From contig CAMPIQ010000079.1 in NCBI GenBank assembly GCA_946886475.1, positions 1 through 16,420 on the forward strand: a DNA stretch of 16,420 nt, given 5' to 3'. Numbering within the stretch: position 1 is the first letter of the stretch; the number at the start of each line of letters is the position of its first letter. The translations under genes were made by a program, and so were the position numbers. This document shows positions 1 to 8,824 of the stretch, piece by piece. The notes under the pieces were generated by a model. That model saw nothing but the letters and a program-made list of their open reading frames with translations. It did no database searches and was not told the origin of the DNA. Source of the stretch: an uncultured Chitinophagales bacterium. Its GTDB lineage: Bacteria > Bacteroidota > Bacteroidia > Chitinophagales > Chitinophagaceae.

Positions 1-568
1 CTATGGATGGCCTCACAGGGTTTCCGGTTATGGTGATCTTTGAAGCCGGAAAAAATTTCTCCATTCCGTCTGTGGCAACAAAAACCCTTGTTGCTTTCTT
101 TCCCAGCATCATATTTGATTTGCCGGCAAAAGAATTCGATTCATGTATATATGAAGCGATCCCTTTTAACTGAGCGTATCTAAGAACAGGAAAGGAAGAG
201 TAACCGCCCACACCAATTACGGCATCGGGCTTAAATTGTTTGAATATGGATCGCACCTGAATAAAACTTTTTATAAGTTTCAACGGCAATCCAATATTCT
301 TTATCAAAGAACTCCTGTTAAATCCAGCTATATCCAGGCCTTCAATTCTATACCCTGCCTGAGGCACCTTACTCATTTCCATTTTACCGGTTGCCCCAAC
401 AAATAATATTTCTGTAGAAGGCTCCAGTTTTTTAACAGCATTTGCAATGGCAATGGCAGGGAAAATATGTCCACCGGTTCCACCTCCAGCTATTATCAGC
501 CGGCCGGCATTTTTGTTCCCGCCGGCATCCGGATCTGGTCCGATCTTATTTTCTTTTTCTTCCTGCAT
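1..568 (-). CDS. murG: MurG, UDP-GlcNAc:lipid I GlcNAc transferase (5' part only)
   Basis: MurG adds GlcNAc to lipid I on the inner face of the membrane, giving lipid II. Only the first 189 codons are in the window; the C-terminal UDP-GlcNAc-binding half lies beyond the left edge. Reading the minus strand from the ATG at 568-566 gives the N-terminal glycine-rich loop GGGTGGH (residues 28-34), the second loop GVGGYSSFP (119-127), HESN (142-145, where many MurG proteins have HEQN) and a GNPVR turn near the edge. About 23 hydrophilic residues precede the first beta strand, longer than the E. coli N-terminus, but no later ATG keeps the first loop. The start is 1 nt after the ftsW stop (TAA-T-ATG), so the two genes are probably translationally coupled. 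Identification is firm; the truncation is a window effect. Confidence 0.95.
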   Translation of the reverse strand, partial: MQEEKENKIGPDPDAGGNKNAGRLIIAGGGTGGHIFPAIAIANAVKKLEPSTEILFVGATGKMEMSKVPQAGYRIEGLDIAGFNRSSLIKNIGLPLKLIKSFIQVRSIFKQFKPDAVIGVGGYSSFPVLRYAQLKGIASYIHESNSFAGKSNMMLGKKATRVFVATDGMEKFFPASKITITGNPVRPSI

Positions 569-569
569 A

Positions 570-1943
570 TTACCCTTTCGCTAAAATTTCATTTTCTTCT
601 TCCACACTGGTTTCTTCTTCTTCATATTCTTCCTCATCAACTTCATCCTCTTCCACTGCTTCATCTTCCTGTTCTTTCAATGCAGCGGCATTTAATTTTC
701 CTTCTGTCTGTTCTACATTCCTGGCCACACTGAGAATGATACCAATAGATAAACATGTAAACAGGAAACTGCTGCCTCCCATACTTATGAGGGGTAGCGT
801 TACACCTGTAACAGGAAATAAATTCACGTTTACAGCCATATTAGCCATGGCCTGAATTACCAGTGTAAAACTTAAACCCAGTGCCAGGAAAGCTCCAAAT
901 GCGAATGGGCATTTTTTAAACAGCCTGATACTTCTGTATAAAAAAACGAGGTATATGAATAAGATAAAAGCGCCGCCTATCAAACCATATTCTTCTATAA
1001 GTGTAGCATAGATATAATCGTTGTATGCCTGTGGCAAAAAATTTCTTGCCTCACCATTCCCCGGTCCGTTACCAAAGTAACCACCTCTTGCAATTGCGAT
1101 CTTGGCCTGGTTCACCTGATAATTATCATCATCATTTACTGAGCCTTTTGACCCGTACATAAAATTTTCAACCCTGCCGATCCATGTTTCAACCCTGGCA
1201 AATACTCTTGAACTTTTTTCTTTTGATGCAGTTACCGATTCTACTGTATCAGAAGAAGATTTATGTTTTATTACTGCCGCCATCACCAGGAATGCCACAG
1301 GAATCAAAGCAATCCCAACCACCATTGCAAGGTGTTTTGCACTAACTCTTCCAATAAAAAGCAACAGCATGCAACTTGCGCCAAGCAGCAAAGCAGTCGA
1401 CAGGTTGGCAGGAGCAATCAGTAAACAGGTAAGTGCTACCGGAAGTATAACAGGCAAAAATCCTTTCTTAAAATCCTTGATCTTATTTTGCCTGCGGCTA
1501 AGCAAACGGGCCAGAAATATAAAGAGTGCAAGTTTGGCAAGATCAGATGTCTGCATGGTCATGTTAATGACAGGTACGCGAATCCAGCGGCTGCCTTCAT
1601 TCATGGTAACGCCAAAGAATAAAGTATAGAACAATAAGGGTATGGAGAGAATGAACAGGACCTTTGCTACCCTGGAATAAATTGTATAGTTGACCCGGTG
1701 GGCAAAATATATAATGCAAAATCCAATGGCAATAAATGCAATTTGTTTAAAAAGATATACCTCTGTATTGCCCTTATATATTTTATAAGCCAGCGATCCG
1801 GTAGCGCTGTAAACGGCCAGCAGTGACACCAATACCAATAACAGTACAAGCGCCCAGATAACCTTATCGCCTCTTGTATTCTTTAAGATCTGTGCTGGTT
1901 TAATATTCAGCTCAGAAAACCTTATGTCCTGTTGCTGTGGCAT
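570..1943 (-). CDS. ftsW: FtsW, SEDS-family septal peptidoglycan glycosyltransferase
   Basis: FtsW polymerises lipid II into glycan strands at the septum with its partner FtsI. The 457-residue protein is a multi-pass membrane protein of the SEDS family. It has GSRWI (117-121), a glycine-rich segment ARGGYFGNGPGNG (285-297), FLPQAYNDYIYA (302-313) and the C-terminal signature FPVTGVTLPLISMGGSS (around 386-402). Asp309 in the FLPQAYNDY loop lines up with the proposed catalytic Asp297 of E. coli FtsW (my alignment by motif). Where many SEDS proteins have PDxGT, this one reads PANLST (178-183). The cytoplasmic tail is strongly acidic: 20 of residues 424-452 are Asp or Glu. A 104-nt gap with heptamer repeats separates it from murD, and murG follows after 1 nt. 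RodA is the main alternative, but the dcw position argues for FtsW. Confidence 0.95.
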   Translation of the reverse strand: MPQQQDIRFSELNIKPAQILKNTRGDKVIWALVLLLVLVSLLAVYSATGSLAYKIYKGNTEVYLFKQIAFIAIGFCIIYFAHRVNYTIYSRVAKVLFILSIPLLFYTLFFGVTMNEGSRWIRVPVINMTMQTSDLAKLALFIFLARLLSRRQNKIKDFKKGFLPVILPVALTCLLIAPANLSTALLLGASCMLLLFIGRVSAKHLAMVVGIALIPVAFLVMAAVIKHKSSSDTVESVTASKEKSSRVFARVETWIGRVENFMYGSKGSVNDDDNYQVNQAKIAIARGGYFGNGPGNGEARNFLPQAYNDYIYATLIEEYGLIGGAFILFIYLVFLYRSIRLFKKCPFAFGAFLALGLSFTLVIQAMANMAVNVNLFPVTGVTLPLISMGGSSFLFTCLSIGIILSVARNVEQTEGKLNAAALKEQEDEAVEEDEVDEEEYEEEETSVEEENEILAKG

Positions 1944-1971
1944 TTTATAATAACTTATTTAAAGTATTTTC

Positions 1972-1999
1972 TTCGACTCCCGACTCCCGACTCCTGCCT
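1972..1999 (-). repeat. Heptamer repeat AGTCnnn in the murD-ftsW gap
   Basis: On the minus strand this reads AGGCAGG, AGTCGGG, AGTCGGG, AGTCGAA: two exact 7-nt copies flanked by two degenerate ones. It lies in the 104-nt gap between the murD stop and the ftsW start. The same AGTCnnn unit recurs at 16038-16104. Such heptamer runs do not code for protein here, and their function is unknown. Confidence 0.7.
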
Positions 2000-2047
2000 T
2001 TCCTTCGTCAAGGCATGCTGTCGTCAATGCACACTTTGCCTCCCGGC

Positions 2048-3388
2048 TCACAAATTCCTCACAGCTTCCTTGAATTGCCTGCCCCTGTCCTCATAATTTT
2101 TAAACAAATCAAATGAAGCGCATGCCGGACTTAATAAAACCACATCTCCCGGAGTGGCCAGTTCATAAGCAGCGCTTACCGCATCATCAGCACTGGCCGT
2201 GTCTATTATTGAAGCTACCTTTCCTTCAAAAGCAAGGTGGATCTTTGAATTGTCAACCCCCAGGCAAACAATAGCTTTTACATTCGATCTTACCAGTTCC
2301 TCAAGTAAGGTATAATCATTGCCTTTGTCAATTCCGCCTAAGATCAGTATAGTGGGCTTTGACATGCTTTCCAATGCAAACCATGTAGAATTGACATTGG
2401 TTGCTTTGCTGTCATTAATGAATTCAACACCCCTTACCGTTGCAACCGGCTCCATCCTGTGTTCAAGATTCTCGAAGGTTTGCACGGCCTCCCTGATCTT
2501 GTTCTTGCGGATGTCCATGGTTGCTCCTGCCACACTTGCTGCCATTGTATTAAATTGATTGTGTCTGCCTTTGAGGGCAAAATCGTAAATGCTCATTTGT
2601 TGTTGCTCAGCATTTACTTTAACATGCAACTCATCGTCCTTGATATAGCCGCCTTTTACAACTTTCTGCTTCATACTGACCGGTAATTGATTTGATTTAA
2701 TGGGGTTTCTTTCTAAATATGTTGTGATCACTTCATCATCGAGGTTATAAATGAAATAATCCTTTGAAGTCTGGTTCATCGTAATACGAAACTTGCTGCT
2801 GATATAATTTTCAAACCTGTAGTCATACCTGTCTAAATGATCCTCGGTAATGTTCAGCAATAGCGCTATATCAGGTTTGAAATCAACAATATCATCCAAT
2901 TGAAATGAACTGATCTCCGCTACATAAACATCTTTGGGATCTTCAGCTACCTGCCGGGCAAAAGAATAACCGATGTTGCCCACCAGGGCACAATCAATTC
3001 CGCCAACTTTGCAGATGTGATAGATCAATGAGGTGGTGGTTGATTTACCATTGCTGCCTGTAATGGCAATGATCCGGCTGTTGCCTTTGTGCCTGTAAGC
3101 CAGTTCGATCTCACTGATAATGGGAATGCCCTTTTTACGGATCTTTTTTACCCATTCATTTTTTTCAGGGATACCGGGACTTTTTACTACTTCTTCAGCA
3201 TTCAGTAACAAACTTTCATCAATTTCATTTTCAATGAAATCAATTTTTGCTGACTGCAGGTCTTTACGATAACCATCTTTCAAAGAACTTTCATCCATTA
3301 ACCGGATGTCATAACCTTGTTTTTTTGCAAGCAAAGCCGCGCCCACGCCACTTTCTCCTCCTCCTAATATGACCATTCTCCTGTTCAT
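2048..3388 (-). CDS. murD: MurD, UDP-MurNAc-L-alanine:D-glutamate ligase
   Basis: MurD adds D-Glu to UDP-MurNAc-L-Ala in the cytoplasm using ATP. The 446-residue length is normal for the family. The N-terminal Rossmann-like domain starts with ILGGGESGVG (7-16). The ATPase P-loop is GSNGKSTT (111-118), followed by EISSFQL (158-164), NITEDHLDRY (179-188), GRHNQFN (274-280), HRMEPV (310-315), NDSKATN (325-331) and a C-terminal SPACASFDLFKNYEDRG stretch typical of the family. The ATG at 3388 directly precedes the nucleotide-binding strand, which supports this start. Gaps of 132 nt to mraY and 104 nt to ftsW are wide for this packed cluster. Confidence is high because the D-Glu ligase motifs differ from those of MurC, MurE and MurF. 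Confidence 0.97.
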   Translation of the reverse strand: MNRRMVILGGGESGVGAALLAKKQGYDIRLMDESSLKDGYRKDLQSAKIDFIENEIDESLLLNAEEVVKSPGIPEKNEWVKKIRKKGIPIISEIELAYRHKGNSRIIAITGSNGKSTTTSLIYHICKVGGIDCALVGNIGYSFARQVAEDPKDVYVAEISSFQLDDIVDFKPDIALLLNITEDHLDRYDYRFENYISSKFRITMNQTSKDYFIYNLDDEVITTYLERNPIKSNQLPVSMKQKVVKGGYIKDDELHVKVNAEQQQMSIYDFALKGRHNQFNTMAASVAGATMDIRKNKIREAVQTFENLEHRMEPVATVRGVEFINDSKATNVNSTWFALESMSKPTILILGGIDKGNDYTLLEELVRSNVKAIVCLGVDNSKIHLAFEGKVASIIDTASADDAVSAAYELATPGDVVLLSPACASFDLFKNYEDRGRQFKEAVRNL

Positions 3389-3411
3389 TTGTTTTTACTG
3401 TGTACGGAACT

Positions 3412-3515
3412 GGTTTTTCAACAGCATTACATTTAGATGATCTGCACCACAATAATTCTAGGACGTCTACATTTCACAGGCCGGATTGTCCATTCTCGCC
3501 GGTGGTTTTTCAACA
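3412..3515. repeat. 12-nt direct repeat pair in the mraY-murD gap
   Basis: The 12-mer GGTTTTTCAACA occurs at 3412-3423 and again at 3504-3515, 92 nt apart, at the two ends of the 132-nt gap between mraY and murD. On the transcribed minus strand it reads TGTTGAAAAACC, once just after the mraY stop and once about 25 nt upstream of the murD ATG. No reading frame of interest and no clear terminator were seen in between. The role, if any, is unknown. Confidence 0.55.
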
Positions 3516-3520
3516 ATGTT

Positions 3521-4792
3521 TTATCTCAACTTCAACGTCACAATCGATACAACAGCACACAATATGGTAATGATCCAAAACCGGATAACGATCTTGGCTT
3601 CATGATATCCTTTCTTTTGATAATGGTGATGCAATGGACTCATCAAGAAGATCCTTCTGCCTTCACCATATTTCCTTTTTGTGTATTTAAACCAGGTTAC
3701 CTGCGCCATCACACTAACATTTTCTACAAGGAACACTCCGCATATGATGGGTATCAATAGTTCTTTATGCACGATTATGGCAAGAGCAGCAATCAAACCA
3801 CCAAGGGTAAGGCTTCCGGTATCGCCCATAAATACCTGTGCAGGAAATGAATTATACCAGAGAAACCCTACACAAGCTCCAATCATGGCCCCTATAAAAA
3901 TGGAAAGCTCTCCAAGATTGGGTATATACATGATGTTTAGATAATCAGCAAAGAGAAAACTTCCGCTGGCGTATGCAAAAATGCCAAGACAGGCGCTGAT
4001 GATAGCCGAGGTACCTGTAGCCAGGCCATCCAGTCCATCAGTGATATTGGAACCGTTTGATACTGCTGTAATAATAAAGATCACGATCAGTATATAAAGT
4101 ATCCATGCATAATCTCTCCAGGAGGCCGGCAACAACTTTGCATAATTGAATTCATGGTCCTTTACAAACGGAATAGTTGTTACCACTTCCTTTGTCGGAA
4201 CAAAAATTTTCTGATTGCCATTGATATTGATCTCTTTTGCGTCCGGTGGCGGAGTATCACCTGTATATTCCCTCCAGGTTTTTACACTCTGGTTAAACCA
4301 TAGAGTTGCTCCGATTGTTATACCTAACGCTACCTGACCAAAAACCTTAAACCATCCAGCGAGTCCGTCCTTATCTCCTTTTTTATAAGGCACGCCTTTC
4401 TGCTGTGCAATTTTCTTTGCACGCAGTTTCAGGTAATCATCAATAAAACCAATCGCTCCTAACCAAATGGTACTGAAAATCATTAATCTCACATATACTT
4501 TTTCCAGATCCGCCAGCAACAAGGTAGGGATCAGGATAGCGAGAATAATAATGAGACCGCCCATGGTTGGGGTACCTTTCTTTTGCTGCTCTCCGGCCAG
4601 GCCCAGGTCTCTTACACTTTCTCCAATTTGTTTATGTCTTAAATAATTGATCAGTTTTTTTCCATAAACCGTAGTAATGAATAATGATAAAATAACTGCC
4701 ATCAACACCCTGAAGGTGATAAATTGAAACAGTCCAACTCCAGGGAAATGCCATCCCTGTGTTTCGAACCATTCTGATAAGTGATAGAGCAT
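3521..4792 (-). CDS. mraY: MraY, phospho-MurNAc-pentapeptide transferase
   Basis: MraY is the integral membrane enzyme that joins phospho-MurNAc-pentapeptide to undecaprenyl phosphate, making lipid I. Its conserved parts appear in order: GTPTMGG (73-79), GFIDDYLK with the Asp118-Asp119 pair (115-122), [12 protein letters not shown] (246-257), MGDTGSL (322-328) and MSPLHHHY (384-391), the metal and substrate-binding set of the family. At 423 residues it is longer than the roughly 360 of E. coli. The extra length is mainly a hydrophilic stretch at about 171-218 between membrane segments; similar longer MraY proteins are known in Bacteroidota. The ATG at 4792 precedes the first membrane segment. 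A 71-nt gap separates it from murE upstream, and murF does not lie between them. Confidence 0.97.
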   Translation of the reverse strand: MLYHLSEWFETQGWHFPGVGLFQFITFRVLMAVILSLFITTVYGKKLINYLRHKQIGESVRDLGLAGEQQKKGTPTMGGLIIILAILIPTLLLADLEKVYVRLMIFSTIWLGAIGFIDDYLKLRAKKIAQQKGVPYKKGDKDGLAGWFKVFGQVALGITIGATLWFNQSVKTWREYTGDTPPPDAKEININGNQKIFVPTKEVVTTIPFVKDHEFNYAKLLPASWRDYAWILYILIVIFIITAVSNGSNITDGLDGLATGTSAIISACLGIFAYASGSFLFADYLNIMYIPNLGELSIFIGAMIGACVGFLWYNSFPAQVFMGDTGSLTLGGLIAALAIIVHKELLIPIICGVFLVENVSVMAQVTWFKYTKRKYGEGRRIFLMSPLHHHYQKKGYHEAKIVIRFWIITILCAVVSIVTLKLR

Positions 4793-4863
4793 GTTATTTT
4801 TTTATTTCCTTTATATTAATATGTTTGAGCTGTAACCTTAAGTATCGAGATCCTGGCTCACAG

Positions 4864-6327
4864 CTATTTCCCTAACAATTCAAACATTTCCCTCAGTACC
4901 TCCTTGTCATCAAAGTGATGCTTCACCCCTTTGATATCCTGGTATTTCTCATGGCCTTTGCCTGCTATTAAAACAATATCTTCCGGCTGGGCCATATCTA
5001 CGGCTGTTTTAATGGCCTGCTTTCTGTCTGCAATCGCTATATATTTTCTTTTGGCTGCGCTGTTCAATGTGGCTTCCATATCTTCCAGGATCTTAGTAGG
5101 ATCTTCACTGCGCGGGTTATCGCTTGTAAAGATTACCCTGTCGCTGTGTTCGCAGGCCACCTCACCCATTACAGGTCTTTTTGTTTTATCCCTGTCACCA
5201 CCACAACCCACAACAGTGATCACCTGTTCGTGGCCCTGCCTTAATTTCTTAATGGTTTCCAATACGTTTACCAGGGCATCCGGAGTATGGGCGTAATCAA
5301 CAATACCTATTACCTTATCTCTTGCAGAAATGATATAATCAAACCGCCCTTCGGCACCAGTGGTATTACTGAGACATTGCAACACCTGCGATTTATCCTC
5401 GCCGAGGCAAATAGCAGCACCGTAAACTGCTAAAAGATTATAAGCGTTGAACTCTCCTATCAACCTGAAGTGTACCTCCTGCTCGTTCACAGTCATCACT
5501 AGTCCTGTAAGTATATTTTCAAGGATCCTGCCTTTAAAATCTGCCATGGTTTTCAGGCTATAAGTAAACTGACGCGCCGCTGTGTTCTGCAACATCACGC
5601 TGCCTCTTTTATCATCAACGTTGGTAATGGCAAATGCAGATGAATTTAAATTATCAAAGAATCCTTTTTTGGCTTTTATGTATTCATCAAATGTTTTGTG
5701 ATAATCAAGATGGTCGTGCGTGATATTACTGAATATGGCGCCCCTGAATTCAAGTCCTGCAATTCTTTTCTGGTGAATGGCATGGGAGCTCACTTCCATA
5801 AAGGCATACGCACATCCCTCATCCACCATTTGTTTTAATAATTCATTCAGGCTGACCGGATCCGGAGTTGTATGGGTAGATGGAATGATGACGCCAGCTA
5901 CCATATTTTCAACTGTACTGATTAAACCACATTTATACCCGAGGCAGGTGAATAACTTATACAGGAGTGTTGCGATCGTTGTTTTTCCATTGGTACCTGT
6001 AACTCCTACCAGCTTTATTGTATTGGTTGGCTGGTCAAAATAGTTATGGGCCATCAACCCGGCGGCTTCTGCACAATCATTGACCTGTACATAAGTAATG
6101 CCTTCACGGGCATCGCGAATTTGCTCACACACAATTGTAGATGCTCCCAGCGCAATGGCTTTATCTATAAACTCATGACCATCCACGGCAGAACCCCTTA
6201 CAGCAATAAATACGTTGCCTGGTACAATTTTCCTGGAATCGGTTTGCACGCCGGTAATATCAACATCAGTATTCCCCGACAATGCAGATGTTCGCACCTT
6301 GTATAATATGTCGCTTAATTTTTTCAA
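4864..6327 (-). CDS. murE: MurE, UDP-MurNAc-L-Ala-D-Glu:meso-diaminopimelate ligase (TTG start)
   Basis: MurE adds the third residue of the peptidoglycan stem peptide in the cytoplasm. In its 487 residues the P-loop is GTNGKTT (111-117), followed by TTPDP (153-157), MEVSSHA (177-183), NITHDHLDYH (201-210), a probable carbamylated lysine in the AKK motif (about 220), GEFNAYN (301-307) and GCGGDRDKTKRP (384-395). The DNPR motif (403-406) marks the meso-diaminopimelate-specific class rather than the lysine class. The start is TTG at 6327-6325: no ATG or GTG precedes the conserved N-terminus, and the next Met lies far inside the protein. The start overlaps the ftsI stop by 4 nt (TTGA), which suggests coupled translation. 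Identity and specificity are well supported; the start codon is inferred. Confidence 0.96.
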   Translation of the reverse strand: MKKLSDILYKVRTSALSGNTDVDITGVQTDSRKIVPGNVFIAVRGSAVDGHEFIDKAIALGASTIVCEQIRDAREGITYVQVNDCAEAAGLMAHNYFDQPTNTIKLVGVTGTNGKTTIATLLYKLFTCLGYKCGLISTVENMVAGVIIPSTHTTPDPVSLNELLKQMVDEGCAYAFMEVSSHAIHQKRIAGLEFRGAIFSNITHDHLDYHKTFDEYIKAKKGFFDNLNSSAFAITNVDDKRGSVMLQNTAARQFTYSLKTMADFKGRILENILTGLVMTVNEQEVHFRLIGEFNAYNLLAVYGAAICLGEDKSQVLQCLSNTTGAEGRFDYIISARDKVIGIVDYAHTPDALVNVLETIKKLRQGHEQVITVVGCGGDRDKTKRPVMGEVACEHSDRVIFTSDNPRSEDPTKILEDMEATLNSAAKRKYIAIADRKQAIKTAVDMAQPEDIVLIAGKGHEKYQDIKGVKHHFDDKEVLREMFELLGK

Positions 6328-8432
6328 TTCAATAAAAGGGTTACAGTTTTATTTTTATTGATAGCAGATCCGGCTAATACATCCTGAGCTACTACTTTTC
6401 CCCTGCCCTGCACTTCAACTTTTAAATCCAGGCTTTCCAGAACATATAATGCATCTTTCAATGTCATATTTATTACACTGGGCATTACGTTTTCAGTAAC
6501 AGAAATTGATTTCAATACCCGTGTTTGATCGTTGTTATAAAGATGTAACCAGTTATTCCTGTTTGAAGAATCCGTAAAGGGGACCTTCATAGTGGTTAAT
6601 ATGTTTTTCACATCTTCGGAATGACCTGCATACCTGAAATAAGAACTGTCCGGTACGATGTTCATTTCCGAACTCTTTTTTGTTTTTACATACTGAGCAT
6701 GGATCTTAATGGCAATTTCCCTGAAAACCGGAGCAGCCAGCTGTCCACCGTAATGGATGGCTGCATGCGGTTTTGTTTTTACCACTACTATACAGGTATA
6801 TTCCGGATTATCGGCAGGGAAATATCCGGCAAAGGATGCCTGATACACTCCGTGATGATATTCGATTTCTCCCCCCGCAACATGAGCAGTACCTGTTTTA
6901 CCCGCAACCGGAAATGGAAAATCCTTAAATACATCCTTAGCCGTTCCTTCTGTTGCCACGGCTTCCATGCATTCGCGGGCAGCCCTGATCACTTCCGGCT
7001 TACAGAGCTCTTCTTCAAGCACTTCAGGTTCAAACTCTTTTATGGTAACTCCATTGCTTTTAATGGTATTCACCAGGTAAGGTTTCATAAGCTTACCATT
7101 ATTGGCAACTGCATTGTACAGCATCAGTGTATGTAAAGGACTTACCTCAATGGCATAACCAAAACTGGCAGTTACCATGGCATGAAGCCCTTCATTATTT
7201 CGGGTGAGTTTGGGCAGCACGGGTGCTTGTTCGCCTATCAGGTCAATTCCTGACCTGCGATCAAGATGAAATTTGTGCAGGTAATTTTTATAAAGATCAG
7301 GCTGGGCAGAAAATGCCTTATAGGCAACTATGCTCATACCAACATTGGAACTGTGGGCAAAACATTCTTTGAGGCTCATTACCGATTTTGGAGCACGTTC
7401 AGCATCGGTTACATTTCTTACGCCCACATAAGCATTGCCGGTTGTACCAACCGTGATCATATCATTTATATCACTGCTTCCGTGATCAAGTACGGCAAGA
7501 AGCGTTGCAAGTTTAATGGTAGATCCGGGTTCAGTAGTTTGCAGCGCATAATTCAACGTTTCGCCATATGTACCGTTTTTATTTCTTCCCAGATTGGCAA
7601 TGGCCTTGATCTTCCCTGTTTTTGTTTCCATTATTAAACAGGTTCCGTATTCCGCCTCGTTTTGAACCAGCATTTTCATTAATGCCGATTCCACGATGTC
7701 CTGCATCTTTATATCAAGAGTAGTAATGATATCCTTCCCATTTTCAGGTTCTATTTCATAACCTTCAACGGGAATGGCAGTACCACCGGAAATGAAACGC
7801 ACCAATCTCTTTCCATATTTTCCCTTAAGCAGACTGTCATACGTTCTTTCAAGTCCTACATTTTGTGCATTATCCCTTGCCAGACCTATTGTACGCTTGG
7901 CCAATAAGCCAAATGGATTCAGTCTTTTACTTTTAACTTCTGCAATCACACCGCTTTTGTTGCGGCCCAGCCTTACCAATGGAAACTCGCGGAATATTTT
8001 ATACTGCTCGAATGTCAGGCCTTTCTTCAGCATGAAATACCTGCTTTTCAGATTGTAACCTTTTTTGAGTTCTTTTTTATAATGAGCTGCAGATTTATCA
8101 TCAAAGAATTCAGATAAAGCAATACAGAAGGAATCAATATTTTCTTTGAAGCGTTTTCCATTTTTATCGCGAAGACCTTCTGCCGCAAAATCCATGTAGA
8201 TATCAAAATAAGGAACTGAGGTGCTTAGCATATGGCCATCCTCACTGTAAATAGTGCCTCTTTCAGCATCAAGAGGAATAAATTTCTGGTGAAGACTATC
8301 CGACATACTGCGCCAGTAATCACCCTGAACCTGTTGAATATAGAAAGCACGGCCCAGTACAACCAAACTCAATGCCACTACGCCCAGGAAGCTAAGGTAT
8401 ACTCTCCATAATATGTCGCGTTTGATCTCCAC
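6324..8432 (-). CDS. ftsI: FtsI-type class B penicillin-binding protein with one PASTA domain (GTG start)
   Basis: FtsI cross-links septal peptidoglycan in the periplasm as a D,D-transpeptidase and works with FtsW. The 702-residue protein has a short cytoplasmic start, one membrane anchor (about 10-30), a pedestal domain with the AERGTIYSEDG motif (57-67) and a transpeptidase domain. The active-site motifs are STIK (304-307, catalytic Ser304), SSN (361-363) and KTG (512-514). A single PASTA domain fills about 650-702, following the known pattern for division PBPs in Bacteroidota. The start is GTG at 8432-8430; the next Met (residue 43) would remove the anchor. It begins 24 nt after the ftsL-like stop and ends in the TTGA overlap with murE. 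The name ftsI rather than another class B PBP rests mainly on the dcw position. Confidence 0.95.
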   Translation of the reverse strand: MEIKRDILWRVYLSFLGVVALSLVVLGRAFYIQQVQGDYWRSMSDSLHQKFIPLDAERGTIYSEDGHMLSTSVPYFDIYMDFAAEGLRDKNGKRFKENIDSFCIALSEFFDDKSAAHYKKELKKGYNLKSRYFMLKKGLTFEQYKIFREFPLVRLGRNKSGVIAEVKSKRLNPFGLLAKRTIGLARDNAQNVGLERTYDSLLKGKYGKRLVRFISGGTAIPVEGYEIEPENGKDIITTLDIKMQDIVESALMKMLVQNEAEYGTCLIMETKTGKIKAIANLGRNKNGTYGETLNYALQTTEPGSTIKLATLLAVLDHGSSDINDMITVGTTGNAYVGVRNVTDAERAPKSVMSLKECFAHSSNVGMSIVAYKAFSAQPDLYKNYLHKFHLDRRSGIDLIGEQAPVLPKLTRNNEGLHAMVTASFGYAIEVSPLHTLMLYNAVANNGKLMKPYLVNTIKSNGVTIKEFEPEVLEEELCKPEVIRAARECMEAVATEGTAKDVFKDFPFPVAGKTGTAHVAGGEIEYHHGVYQASFAGYFPADNPEYTCIVVVKTKPHAAIHYGGQLAAPVFREIAIKIHAQYVKTKKSSEMNIVPDSSYFRYAGHSEDVKNILTTMKVPFTDSSNRNNWLHLYNNDQTRVLKSISVTENVMPSVINMTLKDALYVLESLDLKVEVQGRGKVVAQDVLAGSAINKNKTVTLLLN

Positions 8433-8456
8433 TTCGACAATTGGTTGGTTTATCTG

Positions 8457-8789
8457 TTATTTATTACTGCCGTCCGTTAGAACAACAGGTGGTGTTGTTA
8501 ATTCTTTCAATCCAAGAGGCTCAACAATTTTTATCAGCTGGCCCTGCGTGCTTAATTCCAATACATCACCTTTTACATCTTTGTATTCAAACTGCAATTC
8601 TTTCAGTTCTCTGGTAGTCCTGGAAATTTCCCTTGCTCTTCTGTCGGCAAGGTGCCCGTTATATATGTATACAACTGCCAGTAAAGCCAAAAACAAAAAG
8701 AAAGGGATTTGTTTTACAATTGCCCTGTAATTGAGTAACCGTTTTAAATGGATACCCGGATTCTTTTCTATTTTGTTTTTCGTTTTCAC
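8457..8789 (-). CDS. ftsL: FtsL-like bitopic division protein (GTG start)
   Basis: This 110-residue protein occupies the ftsL place between rsmH and ftsI. It has a basic cytoplasmic start (about 1-27), one membrane helix (about 28-43) and an extracytoplasmic heptad-rich stretch (about 47-75) that looks like a coiled coil. This is the layout of FtsL and FtsB/DivIC, which form a complex that activates FtsWI. FtsL proteins share little sequence, so the call depends on position and topology. The only usable start is GTG at 8789-8787; an in-frame stop sits two codons upstream and no Met lies downstream. Two hydrophilic tails flank the helix and no signal peptidase site is apparent. An FtsB/DivIC-like protein is the alternative. 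Confidence 0.8.
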   Translation of the reverse strand: MKTKNKIEKNPGIHLKRLLNYRAIVKQIPFFLFLALLAVVYIYNGHLADRRAREISRTTRELKELQFEYKDVKGDVLELSTQGQLIKIVEPLGLKELTTPPVVLTDGSNK

Positions 8790-8824
8790 CAGTTATTTCA
8801 GTTTTATTTCTTTTAGATAAACGG

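Noticed and set aside
442..855. Serine-rich open frames on the plus strand over the murG-ftsW junction
   Set aside because: The serine run is the antisense reading of the acidic FtsW tail codons; murG and ftsW are the real genes here.
4793..6327. Missing murF as a sign of a deletion between murE and mraY
   Set aside because: Bacteroidota clusters often lack murF at this place; the 71-nt gap shows no gene remnant.
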